Positions 1 to 13,900 of a stretch of 64,000 bases of DNA are shown here, in pieces (positions within the stretch are counted from its first letter, which is position 1; each line of letters starts with the position of its first letter). Both the position numbers and the translations under genes were made by a program. A model generated the notes under the pieces. It made no database searches. It was not told the origin of the DNA and saw nothing but the letters and a program-made list of their open reading frames with translations. Location of the stretch: positions 1,361,907-1,425,906 of the forward strand of contig CAJINV010000009.1 in NCBI GenBank assembly GCA_905178155.1, read 5' to 3'. Source of the stretch: Amoebophrya sp. A120. Its lineage: Eukaryota; Sar; Dinophyceae; Syndiniales; Amoebophryaceae.

Positions 1-970
1 AAGTGCTGCATTTGTTTTCCGCTCCAGAACGGCGTGGCGATACTGACGTTCATCTTTTTTTTTCTCGGACTGTGGTCTTTCCTGGTCCTGTTTCTCGAAG
101 ACGCGCGACTGCAGTTCAATGGCGCATTTATTGTCAGCACGGATTTCGCCTCGTCGCTGCAAAAATTGGAGCCGTTTGTTGCCGCGGGATATCTGCTCAC
201 AGCGCTGGTCGGGTTCATAGGCGTGGTGGACGAGAAGGTTTGGCAAGTGAATGTCTTTCTCTACTACATGGGTTTCCACGTGTTCGTCATCTACGTGCTG
301 GTCTTCGCGCTGGACATGTACGGACTAGCCTACTACTGCAAAAATGCAAACACCTCCGCCTCCGACACCTCCGCGCTCCTCCCGGTCAGCGAACGAAACA
401 TGAGCTTGCAAGCACTGCAGTCCAAAAACCTCTGCGCAGACGCAAGAACAGCGTACACGATCGGATTTCTGCTGCAAATGCTGCTCAGGGTAAGTAGAAA
501 CTAATTTTATAGTACAACCGTACTTACTTTTTTGCGCTCAGGCTCGTCGTCTTTTTCTTGATTTTCATTTCATCTCGGTGAGGAGAGAGGTTTCCATTTT
601 CTGCAAATTTTAATGTGCTAGTGTCCCTGTCACGTGCGTAATTTTATCTATGTCGTGAGGTCCTCGAAGTAGATAGACCACACCATCCATTATACAGGTG
701 TATTTTTTCCTGGTGATTCGCAAGTATGCGAAGAAAATCTCCACGTCGATTCCGTACCCCATCGCGTTCGAACAGACCTATACGGAGAGTGTGGAGGTGG
801 ATATTCCGAGCAATGTAGGCGACTTCGCCAGGAATAGAAAGGAGCAACTGTTCGAGCAAAACATAATCGCGGACATGCACCGAAAAGACGACGATTACAT
901 ACAGAAAATGCTCAAAGAGTACGGAACGCAAAAAAGCGATAAATACGGCACCAATGCCAATCAAGAATGA
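1..970 (+). CDS. Multi-pass membrane protein, C-terminal part (5' end outside window)
   Basis: The reading frame is open from base 1, so the 5' part lies before the window. Exon 1-489 is followed by a GTAAGT donor at 490, an AG acceptor at 696-697, and a last exon 698-970 ending TGA; phase 0 on both sides. The visible protein has hydrophobic stretches ILTFIFFFLGLWSFLVLFL, a second around AAGYLLTALVGFIGVV, a third around VFVIYVLVFALDMYGLAYY, and a fourth that spans the splice junction (IGFLLQMLLR joined to VYFFLVIRK). It then ends in a charged, soluble tail of about 80 residues. Four helices with a cytosol-like tail suggest a tetraspan-type membrane protein, but no family signature is visible and I do not name one. 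The intron is 208 bases, like others in the window. Confidence 0.7.
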
Positions 971-1955
971 TGAAAAACTACTTGCGGGAAAGCTGCCTTT
1001 TCTCATATTTCTGCTCTTTATTCGCTCAAGCTGATTTCCTGCGGAAACGATCCGAGCGACGTGATATTTAAGGCTCGCAATTTCTGTGTCTGAAGGAAGA
1101 TGACAAAAGCGACAATTTTTGTTGGAACAAACTGATGTTCGTCTTGCCTGAAGCGTGCATACCTGCCCCAGTGAGTGTAGTTTTTTTTTCGAATTATGGT
1201 GGAAACAAAGAGACGGCTTGTTCATTGTTGCTGCGCATGCATAGGCTACGTCACGCTAGGTGTCTGATAGACGAGATCTACTGCGATGATGCTGAAGATG
1301 AACAGGATGTGGCTGTGATGTCTTTTCTGAGGATCGGATGAGCTCTGGCGCTGGTGTAGCTCCTATTCTCATATCAACAGAGGATCTCCAACAGGATGAA
1401 AGCAGCGTGTTTTGGTATGGCCAGGGTTCAACACAGAAGCCTTAGCGCGCTACTTCAATACCATTGACAAGCTGGTGTTTTTGTGAAAGAGCATCATTCT
1501 TCTGACTCCAGGTCCTCAACACAACTCAATGTTCTCATCCGCTGGCGTCAACATTTTTCATCCGACGTTTATTGTTACGCACCATTTCTTCGGAACTATG
1601 TCTACTTTAAACCTGTTCTCAATCACGTTGCTGTTGCTTCTTCAGTCCACGAAAAACAAAAGCAAGGCAGAAAGAACATGACGAATTATTTATCTGCTCG
1701 TTAAGGTAGTGGTGAAACATCTACATGGAGGTATTATTTCTACTCGAAGATTTCTTCCTGTTTGGCTGATCAATCGATCATTCTTACGTGCTTCGACGTT
1801 GAAAGAGCAACCAATAGCCATGGACTAAATTATGAAATAGGTCACATCTTCGAATTTGGCTGAAAGAACTACGAGATAAATGATTTTTCACGGTACATAA
1901 AAATGCTCACACCTCCTGTGGATGTTGTATTTTCGTTCCCGTTTTTTTTTGAAAG
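971..1955. other. Intergenic spacer before the HECT ligase gene
   Basis: No convincing coding sequence. Short open frames here have no coding character and no family match to the rest of the window. The 3' part should hold the promoter and 5' UTR of the ligase gene; I see no recognisable promoter motif. Unlike later spacers it lacks a GC-rich island and the dense TCGT-rich stretch. Confidence 0.5.
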
Positions 1956-4900
1956 ATGAATTCGTCGTCCTCCTCGAAATCCTCCGTATGAGAACGGAAA
2001 AGGTGCTGAGTATCGATTGGCGTCGTAGAGAAAAGTAACAGCGGTTCTAAATTTAGCAGAGCCCTCACAACAGGTCATGCATGACAACCGCTTTTTCGTT
2101 TTTGATTTTGTTCAAATGATACTACGCTCCTTTCCGTCGCTCCCCTTTTCCTATTCCATATGCCAACAAACTGGCGTCAAAAACCAAGAGCGGCGCATCG
2201 GCGCAGCCCAAGAAGGAAGACAAGAGCAAAACCTCCGGAAGTAGTAATGCGATCGGCCCCGCCAAGCCTTCGAAGCATTCCTCGACTAATTCGAAGCAAG
2301 AATCCAAGTCTGGCACCAAGAAGAAGCCAAAAGCCCAAGCGACTGGCTCGAAACCAAGCAAGGTTCTAAAGAAGAAAAAAGACAGCGCTAAAAAGAAGAA
2401 AGTGATTAAGCCGGAAGGTGGTTCGAAAAAGACTAAGAATACCGCTGCACCATCTTCCGCTGTGGCGAGCTCTTCGTCTGCTGGAGCTGTGTCCTCAGGT
2501 GCGAAGAAAAAGAAACCCGCCACGGGTGGAGAAAGTAAACTCGGAAAGCAGTCAGCTCCGGTTGGGTTTGGCGGGTCCTCTAGCTCTGCGTCTGGCTCGA
2601 AGAAAAAAGTTGCAAAAGAAAAGGACAGAAGCAAAGCGGTAATTCTGCCGAAAGGGTCTGCGGCACTTAGTAGCGCAAAGGGCGGAAGTCGCGGGGCGAA
2701 AAACGCTCTTGCCGGCAGTTCCTCGAAGAGCAACAAAAGACCTGCAGCTCTTTCTGCACCGGCGGGTGGTAAAAAACGGCAGCGCGTCAGCGATTCGGAC
2801 GAAGACGCTGGGGAAAAGATGGGGTACGGAAGATTCTTTGCGAAGAGTTCTGATTTTTCTATTAGCAACTTGCACGCATTTTTAACACTACGTGGCAAAG
2901 AAAAGTTGGAGAACTAAATCATGTTCTTGATACGTGGCCGTGGTATTTCAGCATTTGTCGTTTTTTTGTAAGTAGGCGCGTTGAACAAATTTTGACTTTG
3001 AGACGTCCCCCATATTAACCCAGGCGGTCATCTCCCAAAATTTGGTGGCAGCCGAAGAAAAAGCAGGATGGGGAGGGGAATTCAGCGATCGACGAAAATG
3101 GCAATGCCGGCGAGGCCCAGCAGGGGTCCTCGTCTTCTTCAAAAAGCTCCGGAGCGGCTGCTGCTGCAGCTGCGGGAGGGAAGAAGGGACAGTCGGCGGC
3201 TCCGGTCCTGGCCGCGTCCTCTTCCTGTGGTGTTGCGCATCAAGGTGCAGCTCCTGGGAAGAGCACAAAAAAGAATGCGAAAGGGAAAAGCAAGTCCAGT
3301 TCGAAGTCAAGGAACCGGGGCGCGAGTTCGAAAGGTTCTGCCACAAGAACTGTGAAGAAAGACAACGAGAGCTCCACTGGTGCGCCGCGATCTTCGAGCA
3401 ATGCAAAGGGAGGAAAGAAGTTGTCTGTGAAAGGAACAACCACCAGCAAGAAGCCGGTGACAGAAGAGATAGATGAGGAAGGCGAGAGTTCTTGCGGTGA
3501 GAAGCAGCAGAAGGGCGGGAGAGGAAAATCGAAGAATAGCTCGAAGAATAACAAGAATAATAACGGAAAGAAGTCCTCCACCTCCCCGGCGTCCTCTTCC
3601 GCATTCAATTTTCAGCCCGGCAAGCGTAAGAAGTCCTCCGCGGACGAAAAGAAGAGTACTTCGCTCCTCCTCGGGGACGACCAAGATAACTACTCGGACG
3701 CAGAAGTAAAGTCAGGCAAGAAGCTGCAGGCGGCCTCCTCGTCGTCCGCAAGGGCTCCGGGCACTTCGAACAAGGACAAATCTTCCAAAAGCAATGCAGC
3801 GAAAGGGACGATGTTGGCGAGTACAACGATGAAAGCGGATAAAAAAGGCAATTCCACCGGTGCGACTACCGCAAAAGGGAAGGCAAAGGAACGGAGCAAG
3901 TCCTCGAACAATAAATCGTCGAAAAATAAGGTCGCTCCCTTCGAGGAACCGGAGGAGGAGGAAATGGAAGAAGAAGCAGCTTTCGGAACAAGTAATAAAA
4001 GTCCAAAGTTGATGTCCACCAAGAACAAAAACCGCCGACGTGGTGGCTCGGGAAAGAAGAAGAGTCCGCCGCCCATGAAGAGCGCAAAATCGTCTGTCGC
4101 GGACGAGGACGAGGAGGAAGAGGATGAGCTTTTTGGCAACAACTTCAATAAAGGCAAAAAGACCACGGCCGCAGCTGGCACAGCGAGCAGCAAGATGGGT
4201 AGTAAGCAAAAGAACAAGCCCGCGAGCAAGAAGAATGATAAGCGATCGCAGTCGCAAAAAAACAAGTCGTCCGCCGCGCTCCAGTTCACTACGTCCAATT
4301 TGGACCCGGCGTCCGGCAAAACGGGTCCCGGCTCCTCGTCCACAGCGGCGAACAAGAATGCTGCAGCCGGAGCAGCCTCATCGTCCGCGAACCCGTTTGC
4401 GTCCTCCTCCTATTCGCTGTTCGGACCGCCGCCGACCGGAAGCGCGAATCACAGCTCCTACTACCTGGGCGGGGGAGGTTCCAGCTCGAGTTCCCGCTGG
4501 GCGAACACGGTGAACGGGCTGAAGGATAAGAAGACGAGGTTTGTCTCCCTGACGGAATTGAACGAAACGCTGCAGTACTGCAGTGAGGACATGCTGCTGA
4601 ACTTCCCGATGGAGACCGCGATTCCGAATCTGCTGAAGATCGTGGAAGGGGATAGCAATGCGAACCCGTTCGAAATCGCGGACCCCTTTGGAGGCGGGGG
4701 CATGGGCGAGGACCAGCAGACCAACATGATTTTATCCTGTCGGATTCTGTACACGCTGATCGACATCGTGCCGCCGACCACGCGCTTGATCTCCACCTAC
4801 AAGGGGATTCCGATTTTGGTGCAGAAACTCATGCAAATCGACTTCATCGATGTGGCGGAACAGGTCATCTCCGTGATCGACAAGATCGTGGACGACTGCG

Positions 4901-7900
4901 CCTTGCAGGTGCTGCAGGCGAACGGCCTGATGGCGATTTTGCAGTTTCTGGATTTTTTCCACATCAGCCTGCAGCGGAAAGCGGTGTCGTCCGCGAGTAA
5001 GATGCTGGGCGCGCTGTCCGTCTTGCTGTTGAATCAGGAGCAGGCGGCCGCGAAAAGTGCGGCTAATGCGAAAGGAGGCGCCGGCGGAGGGTCAAGCGCC
5101 TCGTCGCTCGGAGGTGGTGCGGTTTCGAGTGGCGAAATGAGCAGCACCCAGCTGAAGAAGACGTTCGAGGACCAGGTGCGCCCGGTGTTACCGCAACTCT
5201 CGTCGTTACTTACGCATCCGGACGCGCAAGTGACCACGACCGTTTGTGAGTGCTGGCGGAAGGTCTTGGAGGCGTTGCTTTCTCTGTCCGCGGTGGAAAG
5301 CAGCCGGGCGGCGATTTTGGCGGGAGGGTCTTCAAAGGTATAGAAAAGGTGGAATGATTTGTTCTTTTCCTGTCGGCACCACATGAAAATAATGCCCGAA
5401 GTCGTGAAAATTAAGCTGCAATTTTGAACAACAAGATCAACTCTTTCCTAGTTCTTGCTGCAGCAAAATGCGTTTCTGTTCATTTTTCCGTATTGTAACA
5501 GGCGCCCATCGCAGCTGCACTCGAGTCCGACGACCAGTCCACACTCGAAGAGATTTGTCCGACTAGCGTGATTGAGAATTTTCTGCAACTGATCGAGAAA
5601 TCGAATTACGCGGTGAACTCCTCCGGGGCGGACATTCTCTACATTCTCTCCATGCTGGTGCACCAGTCCGTTTCCAGTACCAAGGCGGCCTTCGATATGG
5701 CGATCGAGAAGGTTCTGAAGAAAGTACTAATTCAGACGAACGAGTTCTCGCTCCAATCCGGCAGCGCGGAGATGAAACTGGCCGCACTCGGCCTGATCAC
5801 CAGTCTGTTGCCCAGCGTCAGCTACGAGTACTTCGGCCCGGGGAAGGTGGTTGCGGGGGACAAAGACGCGACCCTGTCGCCGAACAAGTCGGTTTCCAAC
5901 AGCAGTGGCGGAAAGCTGATCGAGTACGGGAAGTCGCTCACCTCGTTTTTCTTCCGAAATAACAACGGGAACAAAGACAGCACGGAGAACACCGCGGACG
6001 GAAAGAAAAGCGGGAAAAACAGTCCGAATAATTCTCTGCAAGAGAAGGCTGTATCTGGTGCAGCAGGTGGATCATCATCGTCCGCTGTAGGTGCCAGCAG
6101 TACGGCCTTGACAACAACCACCTCCGGAAATAACAATCAGGGCGAGAAGAATTTGACCACATCTTCAGAGGCGGGGGGTGAAGGGGAAAAAAACATTGCC
6201 GGGCAAAATGTCCGAAGAGTTGAGTTTCAGATCGTGCGGTCGAAGCAGCAGCGGCGGATCGATTTCTTCACGGAGAACGGGTTTGCGAACCTGAAAAAGC
6301 TCTCCGAGGCGGTCTTGCCGGATGTGTTGGCGTTGCACGCTTCCGCGGGTTCTGCGGTGACGCGCGCGATGAGCTGGAATTGCCTCTTGCCGATCGTTTT
6401 GCTGTACAGCGCGAAAGCGAATGAAACGGCAGGGGAACATCAAGTAGGAGAACAGAGAGACCACTTTGGGCTGTATTTGCAGAAGAATATCGATGTGATG
6501 CAGCTGTACAGCACCTCGTCGGAGTCAAGCTACCTGGCTTGGCTGATTCTCGTGGAAGCGCTGTATATCACACCTACAAGGGAGAAGAAAGACGCGTCCG
6601 TGTCTGACATCCAGCAAGCAACGGCGCTCTACTCTTCTCCCGGCTCCGCACCGGAAAAAATCGAACAGTTACTGCGCAGCGGGATTTTCAGTGTCGTGCA
6701 GGAGAATTACGCAAAATTACAGTCCAGTAGTTCATCTGCTTCTGACCGCGGCCTCCTGGATGCGGAACTCCAGATGGCGCCGCCGTCGACCCTCCGCGAC
6801 CTGATCCAGCTGGTATCGACGAACATTCTGACTTTTACGGTTTCCACTACCTCGACGGCCACTGGAGCGGTGCAAGACTTGTCTTCGATGAAAATCGCGG
6901 CGAATCACCTGAACAACTGCGCTGCCATGATCATCGCTGGCCTGCTGGACGCCGGCGAGTACGAGAAAGCCTTCCGGGGCTTGGGATCCGCGATCGCGGA
7001 GAACGAGATTGTGGCCAACGAGGTTTTGGAAGTGATTCTGCCGAAACTGTTGCCCATCTTGCAATTTGATAGCAACACATCTGCTGCTTCGGGCGGGGGC
7101 GCTGCATTTTTCGGGGGCGGGGTTCAAGATAATGGGACGATCATGTTGAACAGCAGCGAGAAATCCTCGTCCTACATGGCGGAGCACATGGCGAAGCTGC
7201 GACTGTTTTTGCAGAACGTGTTTGAAAAAAATCACGTGTCCACTTCCTCAACCGGGAACGCAACCACTGCAGTGTCATCGTCCGAAACCGCGTTGCTGCA
7301 GCTCAAGCGATTTTTCGCGTTGTGCTTGAACAATTTGACGCCGAATCTGGTGGAAACTCTGCCCATCCACCTGTTCCCCTCCAAGCCGCCGACCGCATTG
7401 CTGGAAATCCTTGCCAGCAATGCCGCTGGTAGTAGCGGAAGTGCAGCTCCGGCCGGGAAGACCACCGCGGCGGGAGGGCAGTCTTCCGCGGCTGCCAGCA
7501 GTGCTCTGGCCGCGACCGGAGCAGGGGGAGCAGCAACGGCGTCGCGCGCGGAGACGGATTTTTTGTCGCACCTGTCCGGAAAGTTGCCGCCGGAGTTGCA
7601 TTCCAGGCTGCTGCAGAAGTACGGTGCCTTGGAAGACGCTTTGGAGTCCGCGTTCTCGTCCGCCAGTGGGTCCGCGTCGTACTACGGCGGTGGCTCCAGC
7701 TTTGGTTTGTTCGGTGGGTCGGGCTACGGCGGAGCGTCGCGGCAGGTGGCGAAACCGAGCAGCAACCCGTTACCGCCCCACCTGCGCCCCATCGCGGGGT
7801 GCGAGTCTTTCTCTCTGTTGTCTGAGAATGTGAAGCAACTATCGAAGCCCGTGAAAATCCGCTTGATGTGTGCGAAGCCAGAGAAAACCGAGAAAGAGGC

Positions 7901-10900
7901 TGCTGCGGCGAAAGACAAAAGTGCTTTAGCGGTGGCCTCCTCAGCTACTGTTGCGAAAGATGGCGATGAGAAGGAAGACAACAAGAAAACTGTTGCCGCT
8001 GCTGGTGCGCCGGGAGACAAAACTTCTGCAGAGATGAAAACTTCCGCAGACGCAAAGACCGCTGGGTCCTCGTTACTGGATGCCAGTTCTACTTCTAAGC
8101 CGTCCACCAATGCCAAGTCTATTTTCGCGGCCGCGTATGAGGCTGAACGCGAGCGGGACAGGGCAAACCGCGACAAGGCGGAGATGCTACTGGTCGAGCC
8201 ATTGGCCCACGTTGGCAGCATTATCGACTATGTGCGGGACCGGCACCTGGGCGGGAGCCATTCGTACGGTGGTGTTGCTGGGACCGGTACAGACAAGCAG
8301 GTCATCGTTTACAATGCCAATGGGGAGGAGCTGCAGTCGGATATGAGCATTGTTCGTGCACTGACGGAAGCAAGCCTGACGAAGAAAGTGTCTGTAGCCA
8401 GCACGTCAAATAGTGCCAGAAGCAACACCAAAAATGACCCCGCGATGTACCCGTACCAGGCGGATGTGTTCTTGGCCCAGGGCGTTTCCCGGCCGGAGAA
8501 GTTCCGCAGGATTGGGGAACTAGCCGCGGAAGCCGCAGAGGTAGATACCGCGGGTGGCGCTGAAATAAATGCGCAAACACGACCCCCAGCGGTTCTGACC
8601 AACACGCAGATGGCGAAAATGCGCATCAAGGATGCGCCGACGATTTTCACGATTCCAAATCTTGGCGGCAAGCTGGGTGAGTTCGACCGGTTTTGCGTCA
8701 GCGGGAAAGATTGCGTATTTGCCGCGAGCAGCTTCATGGAGAAGAGCAACCCAAACAGTACCTGGGGAACGGTTCTGTACTACGAAATCGCGACCGCGGA
8801 GAAAAAAGCAGACACTTCTGCAGACGACGACCGCCCGGGCTCGAGCACGAAGGAAGAGCTGATCAAGCAGGAGCTTCTGAAGGCAGCAGCTGCCGCTTCT
8901 TCTACGATCCACCTACCCGACCCGCAGTTCAGCTCGGCGGCCTTCGCCACCACTGCTGCTGCGAAGAACCCGACGGGGCTCACGCTCGCGCCCTTCGACC
9001 CCGCTGCGCACAACACGTCCGCCACGGCGCAGACCGGTGGAAGCAAGGCGAAGAAGGGCGGTGCGAAAGACAACTCGAAGAAAGGCGCGGCCGCAAAGCA
9101 GTTGAAGAAGGAGGACAGCGAGGGGAATTTGTACGCGGCGTTTCTGCAGAAATCCCCCCTCTCCGAGTCCGATGCCAACCGCATGAACAGCCCGCCCGCG
9201 ACCGCTCTCGACAGCGGAAGTAGTCCAGAAATGGGTTTCGCGCAGCCGAAGGCGAGCGCCGGCACGTTTGGCGCTACGACGAGCAGTTCGAGCGCTGCGT
9301 TTTTGAAGACCTTCGGGGCGGAGCACCACGCCGCGGTCGCGGAAAAATCGCTGCAGACCAGTAAGCCGCTGCTTTCCACACTATCCTCCTCCGCATCAAG
9401 CAGCTTTGCCAGCTTAAAAGCCGACTGGCTGGAAGGAAATAGTGCCAACGAAGGGGGTAAAAAAGATGACAATGTTGACACGAAGAATCAAGCACCGGGT
9501 CGTGGCGACTCGTCGGCAGAGGCGAAAGCTGCTCTGGCTTCGTACGACGCGAATGTGAGTGCAGCGCTGTTTGGGTCGAGCGCGACGTCGTCCAGCGTCG
9601 CAGCGGCCGGTGCTGCTGCTGCTAGCACATTTGGCAAGGATCGTCAAATAGACTCGGCCTCCGGCGCGTCAGCTGCCAAAGAAAAAGTTCCAGCAATGTC
9701 GTCCGCGGACTCCCTACTGGCCTACACGGGGAAAACCGCTGCAGCCGCGACCAAAGCGCACCGAGATCATGCGGGTGCAACTTCGAGTTCAAAAGACAAG
9801 CACAAACTCTCGCACAAGATCGATCGCGACGTGCCCAGCTACGGGGAGCCGTTTGTGTGCGAGTCGGAGCTCGACCGGCTGGCGCTGCTGATCCGGTTTT
9901 CGCATTTGTCGCTGAAATCCATGAGCCGGGACGCGATTTGCAAGGTGGAAAAGTTCTCCGTGCCGGTCAAGGTGAGTGCATCCTCCTCTTCGAGTAGTGG
10001 GGCCGCTAAGGAGAAACAAGGAGCCGCTTCGTGCTCTTCGAAGGCGGCAGCGAGTAGCGCGGAAAATTTCTACAAACAGCACTCCTCTTCGAGCTCGGCA
10101 TCCAGCAGTGCCAAATTGATGCAACAGTTTTCCGACGAGTTACCGAGCGTGCCGAGTGCATCGTCCTCCTCCTCCGCGCTTGGATCTTTCGAGAGTGTGG
10201 CGAAACAGAAATCCGCATTCATCTCGAGCACGAAGACCAGTTCCTTCAACTCTGGTGCGGCTTCCGCCTTGGAAAGCAACAGTTTACAGCTACAACAACG
10301 TCGCCTCATTTTCGCAAATACGGGCTTGACGGAGGCGGAAATGCAAAACCAGCTGGGTGCTTCTAGTCATCTCTCCTCCGGTCCTACACCCGCCGGAGCA
10401 GGCGCCGGATTAGTTGCGACGTCCGATGCAGTGGGAGCAATAAACCAGTTCGCACAACAAGAGCAGGCTGCGTCTCTGGTACCGGAGTTTGAGCAAATCA
10501 TCGTCCCTGACGCGAAGTTGCGGTCGCTACTTGAGTTCCTCGCTATTCTGTACCACATTGGAGAGTACTACGAGCGACTCGCCGTGATGCAGGTGTGGGA
10601 ATCGACCAATGGGCTGAGTGTGCAGAATCTGTTCAACACGAACGTGCACTTTCTGGAGAAGCTCGAATCGGATTGCTTGACGACGCACGCCTTGAAGCAG
10701 CTGCACGATCCGGTGTCGGTCGCTAGTCGGTGTTGCGCGAAATGGCTCATGGTAGTAGCGAACCGGAATAATTTCCTGTTCTCCAAGCCGGCCAAGAAGG
10801 CCCTTCACCAGGGCATGTGCTTAGGTAAATAATTGTGCTGCGTTTGTTCTTTTAAGATCTGACCCTGTGTTCCTTTAGATTTCTTCGGAAAATTGATACT

Positions 10901-13900
10901 TTTGGTGACCTCATGCGCACGCGCATGTATCATGCGGAACACCGTGGTGTTGAGGCCGCGCAGTAGCGCGTCAACAGGCATTGCCGCGCCGTCCTCTGTT
11001 TTGTTTGCAGATCCGGAGAAACATTCATGCATTGTGATTGCAATGAAGGAGCTGCCCGTGTTTGACCACACTATTTAAAAAGATAAAAGCATGCGTGCAT
11101 CGTGGTGCAGTAGCATGCGTGCTGTAGGATGCAGCATGAGTGCTGTAGTGCAGCTTGTGTTTGACCACGTTGCTCAGAAATGCAGTATGCGTGCTCTTGA
11201 GCAGTTCGTGTTTGACCACGCTGATTGAGAATAAGGCATGCATTCTGTGAAGGAGCTTGTGTGTTGACCACGCGTGCAAGAATGCAGCGTGCGTGCGTCA
11301 GAGTGCAGCAGTTCAGGAAGAGGACGCAATGAAGTACAAAAAAGACACCTACTTCACACCACAGGTTTGTCGCGAGCCTTGAACTACGCCCAGAACCGCA
11401 CGAGCCAGCAAAGCAATAACAATAACACCAGCAATAGCAACAATAACCGGATCCTTGCCCCGATTCCGCGGCAGAAGGTGAGAATACAGCGGCATCGAAT
11501 GCTGGACTCCGCGATCAAGCTCATGTCGCTTTACAGCACGTCTCCGGCGATTCTGGAAGTCGAGTTTTCCAACGAAGTTGGCACAGGAAGCGGGCCGACG
11601 CTGGAATTCTACAGTACCGTGGTGGAGCTCTTGAAGCAGCCAGTAACCACAAGCAGGCATGGGAACAGCAACGCCGCGATTCTACCCATGGATAGCGATC
11701 CCGGTACTCTTTCGCTTCTTTCTTTTTGCTTTCAAGGTTTCTAGACAATATTAATGCAACTCGCATTCATACACGGCAAGGGCAACCGCCTCCATACCAT
11801 CCTGCGTAAACTTCCCCACGATGCTGTGGTGTGAGCTACCTATAACGGACTTCTGAGCCAATATTGATTTCAAGGTTTCTAGAGAATATTAATGCAACTC
11901 GCATTTATACACGGCAACCCCAACCGCCTTCATACCATCCTGCGTAAACTATCCCACGATGCTGTGGTGTGCGGTACCCATAACGGACTTCTAAGCCAAT
12001 ATCAATGCTTGCATATGAACATTTCTAGATACTTGAAAGCAAAAAGAGAGAAGCGAAAGAGTCCGTTATGGGTAGCGCACACCGCAGCATCGTGGGAAAG
12101 TTTACACAGGAGGGTACGGAGAGGGTTGCCGTGTATCAATGCGAGTTGCAGTACTATGTAGAAAATCATCGAGTTCGATGTAGCCAGCCTGCGTGGAATT
12201 GCGGTACATTGAATCTTCTTCTTTATCAGATAACGTCCGTCCACCGCCTACCACGCAATCCCAGCCGAGTCAGGGGCAATCGCAGCCGGCTTCGTCCTCC
12301 AACGCCAAGCGAAGCTACGCAGTAAAGACCAACCTGTTCCGCACGGCGCATTCTTCCCCGTACCTGTTCCCGAACCCGCTCACGGCCCACGATGATAAGC
12401 AAGTGGCGCTTTCGTACTTCAAACTGCTTGGTCAGCTGGTAGGGAAGGCGCTCCTAGACCAGCGTTTGCTCGACCTGCCACTGCATCCGCTTTTTTGGCG
12501 TATGGTGAAGTCCACGGCAAACGAGCCTTCCATGTTTTCCACTAGCGACCTACGATTAATCGACCTGGAACTCTTTGAATCGCTGAACAAACTGCGCATC
12601 CTGAACGAGGACGATCTGGAGGATCTGGAGCTGACGTTTGTTTTACCTGGGTACGAAGGCTACTCCCTATGCGACGCCGGCGAAGACCGTTTGGTGACGA
12701 AGGTATTGACAAGAGCAGTTCTGTACTTTTAACGCCGGGTCATGTTGAAAATGGATCTATCCGTGCCATCACGACCGGGAAGACTTCTGCATCCGTCATG
12801 CTTGTAAGATCAGCCATGCATATCAGCCATGCATGAGCATGCTGTTTTAGCAATCATGTTGATAGAGTGACTGAAGCATGACGCATGCTGGTTACGCGGC
12901 TTCAGGCTGCTGGAGCCCGCGTGCGTTCTTGCATTGCCACCGTTGGTATCGTGAGATTCGCTTTGCCATGTTGTTTTCCTAAAGAACTACTTCTGTGATT
13001 GGAATCACGTGGTTTGCTGCTAATTATAAATGAAGAGTATACGGCAGGCGCGGTTTGCATAGTTTTGCCATGAAGTTCACGCTGCAGAAATTTTCGGCCG
13101 TTTGTGCGAGTAGAAATTTTCAGCATGCCCTCCGCACCAGAGCGCAAACGTTCCAAGCTCTGCACTAGCTTGAACGCATGCCATACCGCCCGCAAATTTG
13201 AAGGTGTATGATACTAGACACCGGCGCCATACCCGCGCAAAAGGATTCGGATTCAAAAAGGCTTGCTAGGACGAATCCGCGTCCCACGTGAAAGACCACA
13301 TCCTGGAAGTGGGATTCGGTTTTGCTCGGTGACCCGCCATCCCGTGCGCGTTAAAGTTCTCTGACCGAATCGGCGGCTGTTTTTGTTTGTTTATGCAAGC
13401 ATCTTCATGGCAGCTGGTCATCGTGAAAGTAGGAGCGTTACGAAGCTTTTACCTTTCGCCGCCCCAATGCGAAGTTGTCTGTACCAAGTCGCGAATAGCG
13501 CGCTAGTAGTGAACATTTTGAAACTAAAGGCACATGCATCGTTTGCGGCTTCTCATCACTGTACAGCTTCGCAAGGTGGAATTCAATCCACGGTTCAGCT
13601 TCTTTCATCTTTTTGTTTTGTTGTAAAAGGTAATGGCCTTTTTTGTTTGAATATGAATTGCAACGAAAATCCAAATCTCCGCAGGCCAACCTGTCCGAGT
13701 ACATTTCCCTCGTTGCCTACCACGTGTTGTACGGGTCGATCCGGCAGGTTATCCTGGAGTTTCGGCAAGCCTTTCTAACCATTCACACGGTGGAGTCCCT
13801 GCGGATTTTCAGCGAGCACGAGCTCTCTCAGCTGATCGTGGGCGCCAGCAGCCGCGACAACGAATTTTGGACGCTGGAGCACCTGACCAAGCACATTATA

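Noticed and set aside
2122-2898. 258-codon open frame on the - strand
   Set aside because: It is the complement of the Lys/Ser-rich second exon of the HECT gene; hydrophobic Phe/Leu runs are the antisense of AAG/GAA codons.
5568-5568. Separate gene starting with GTG at 5568
   Set aside because: The frame continues upstream to an AG acceptor at 5501 and is in phase with the previous HECT exon.
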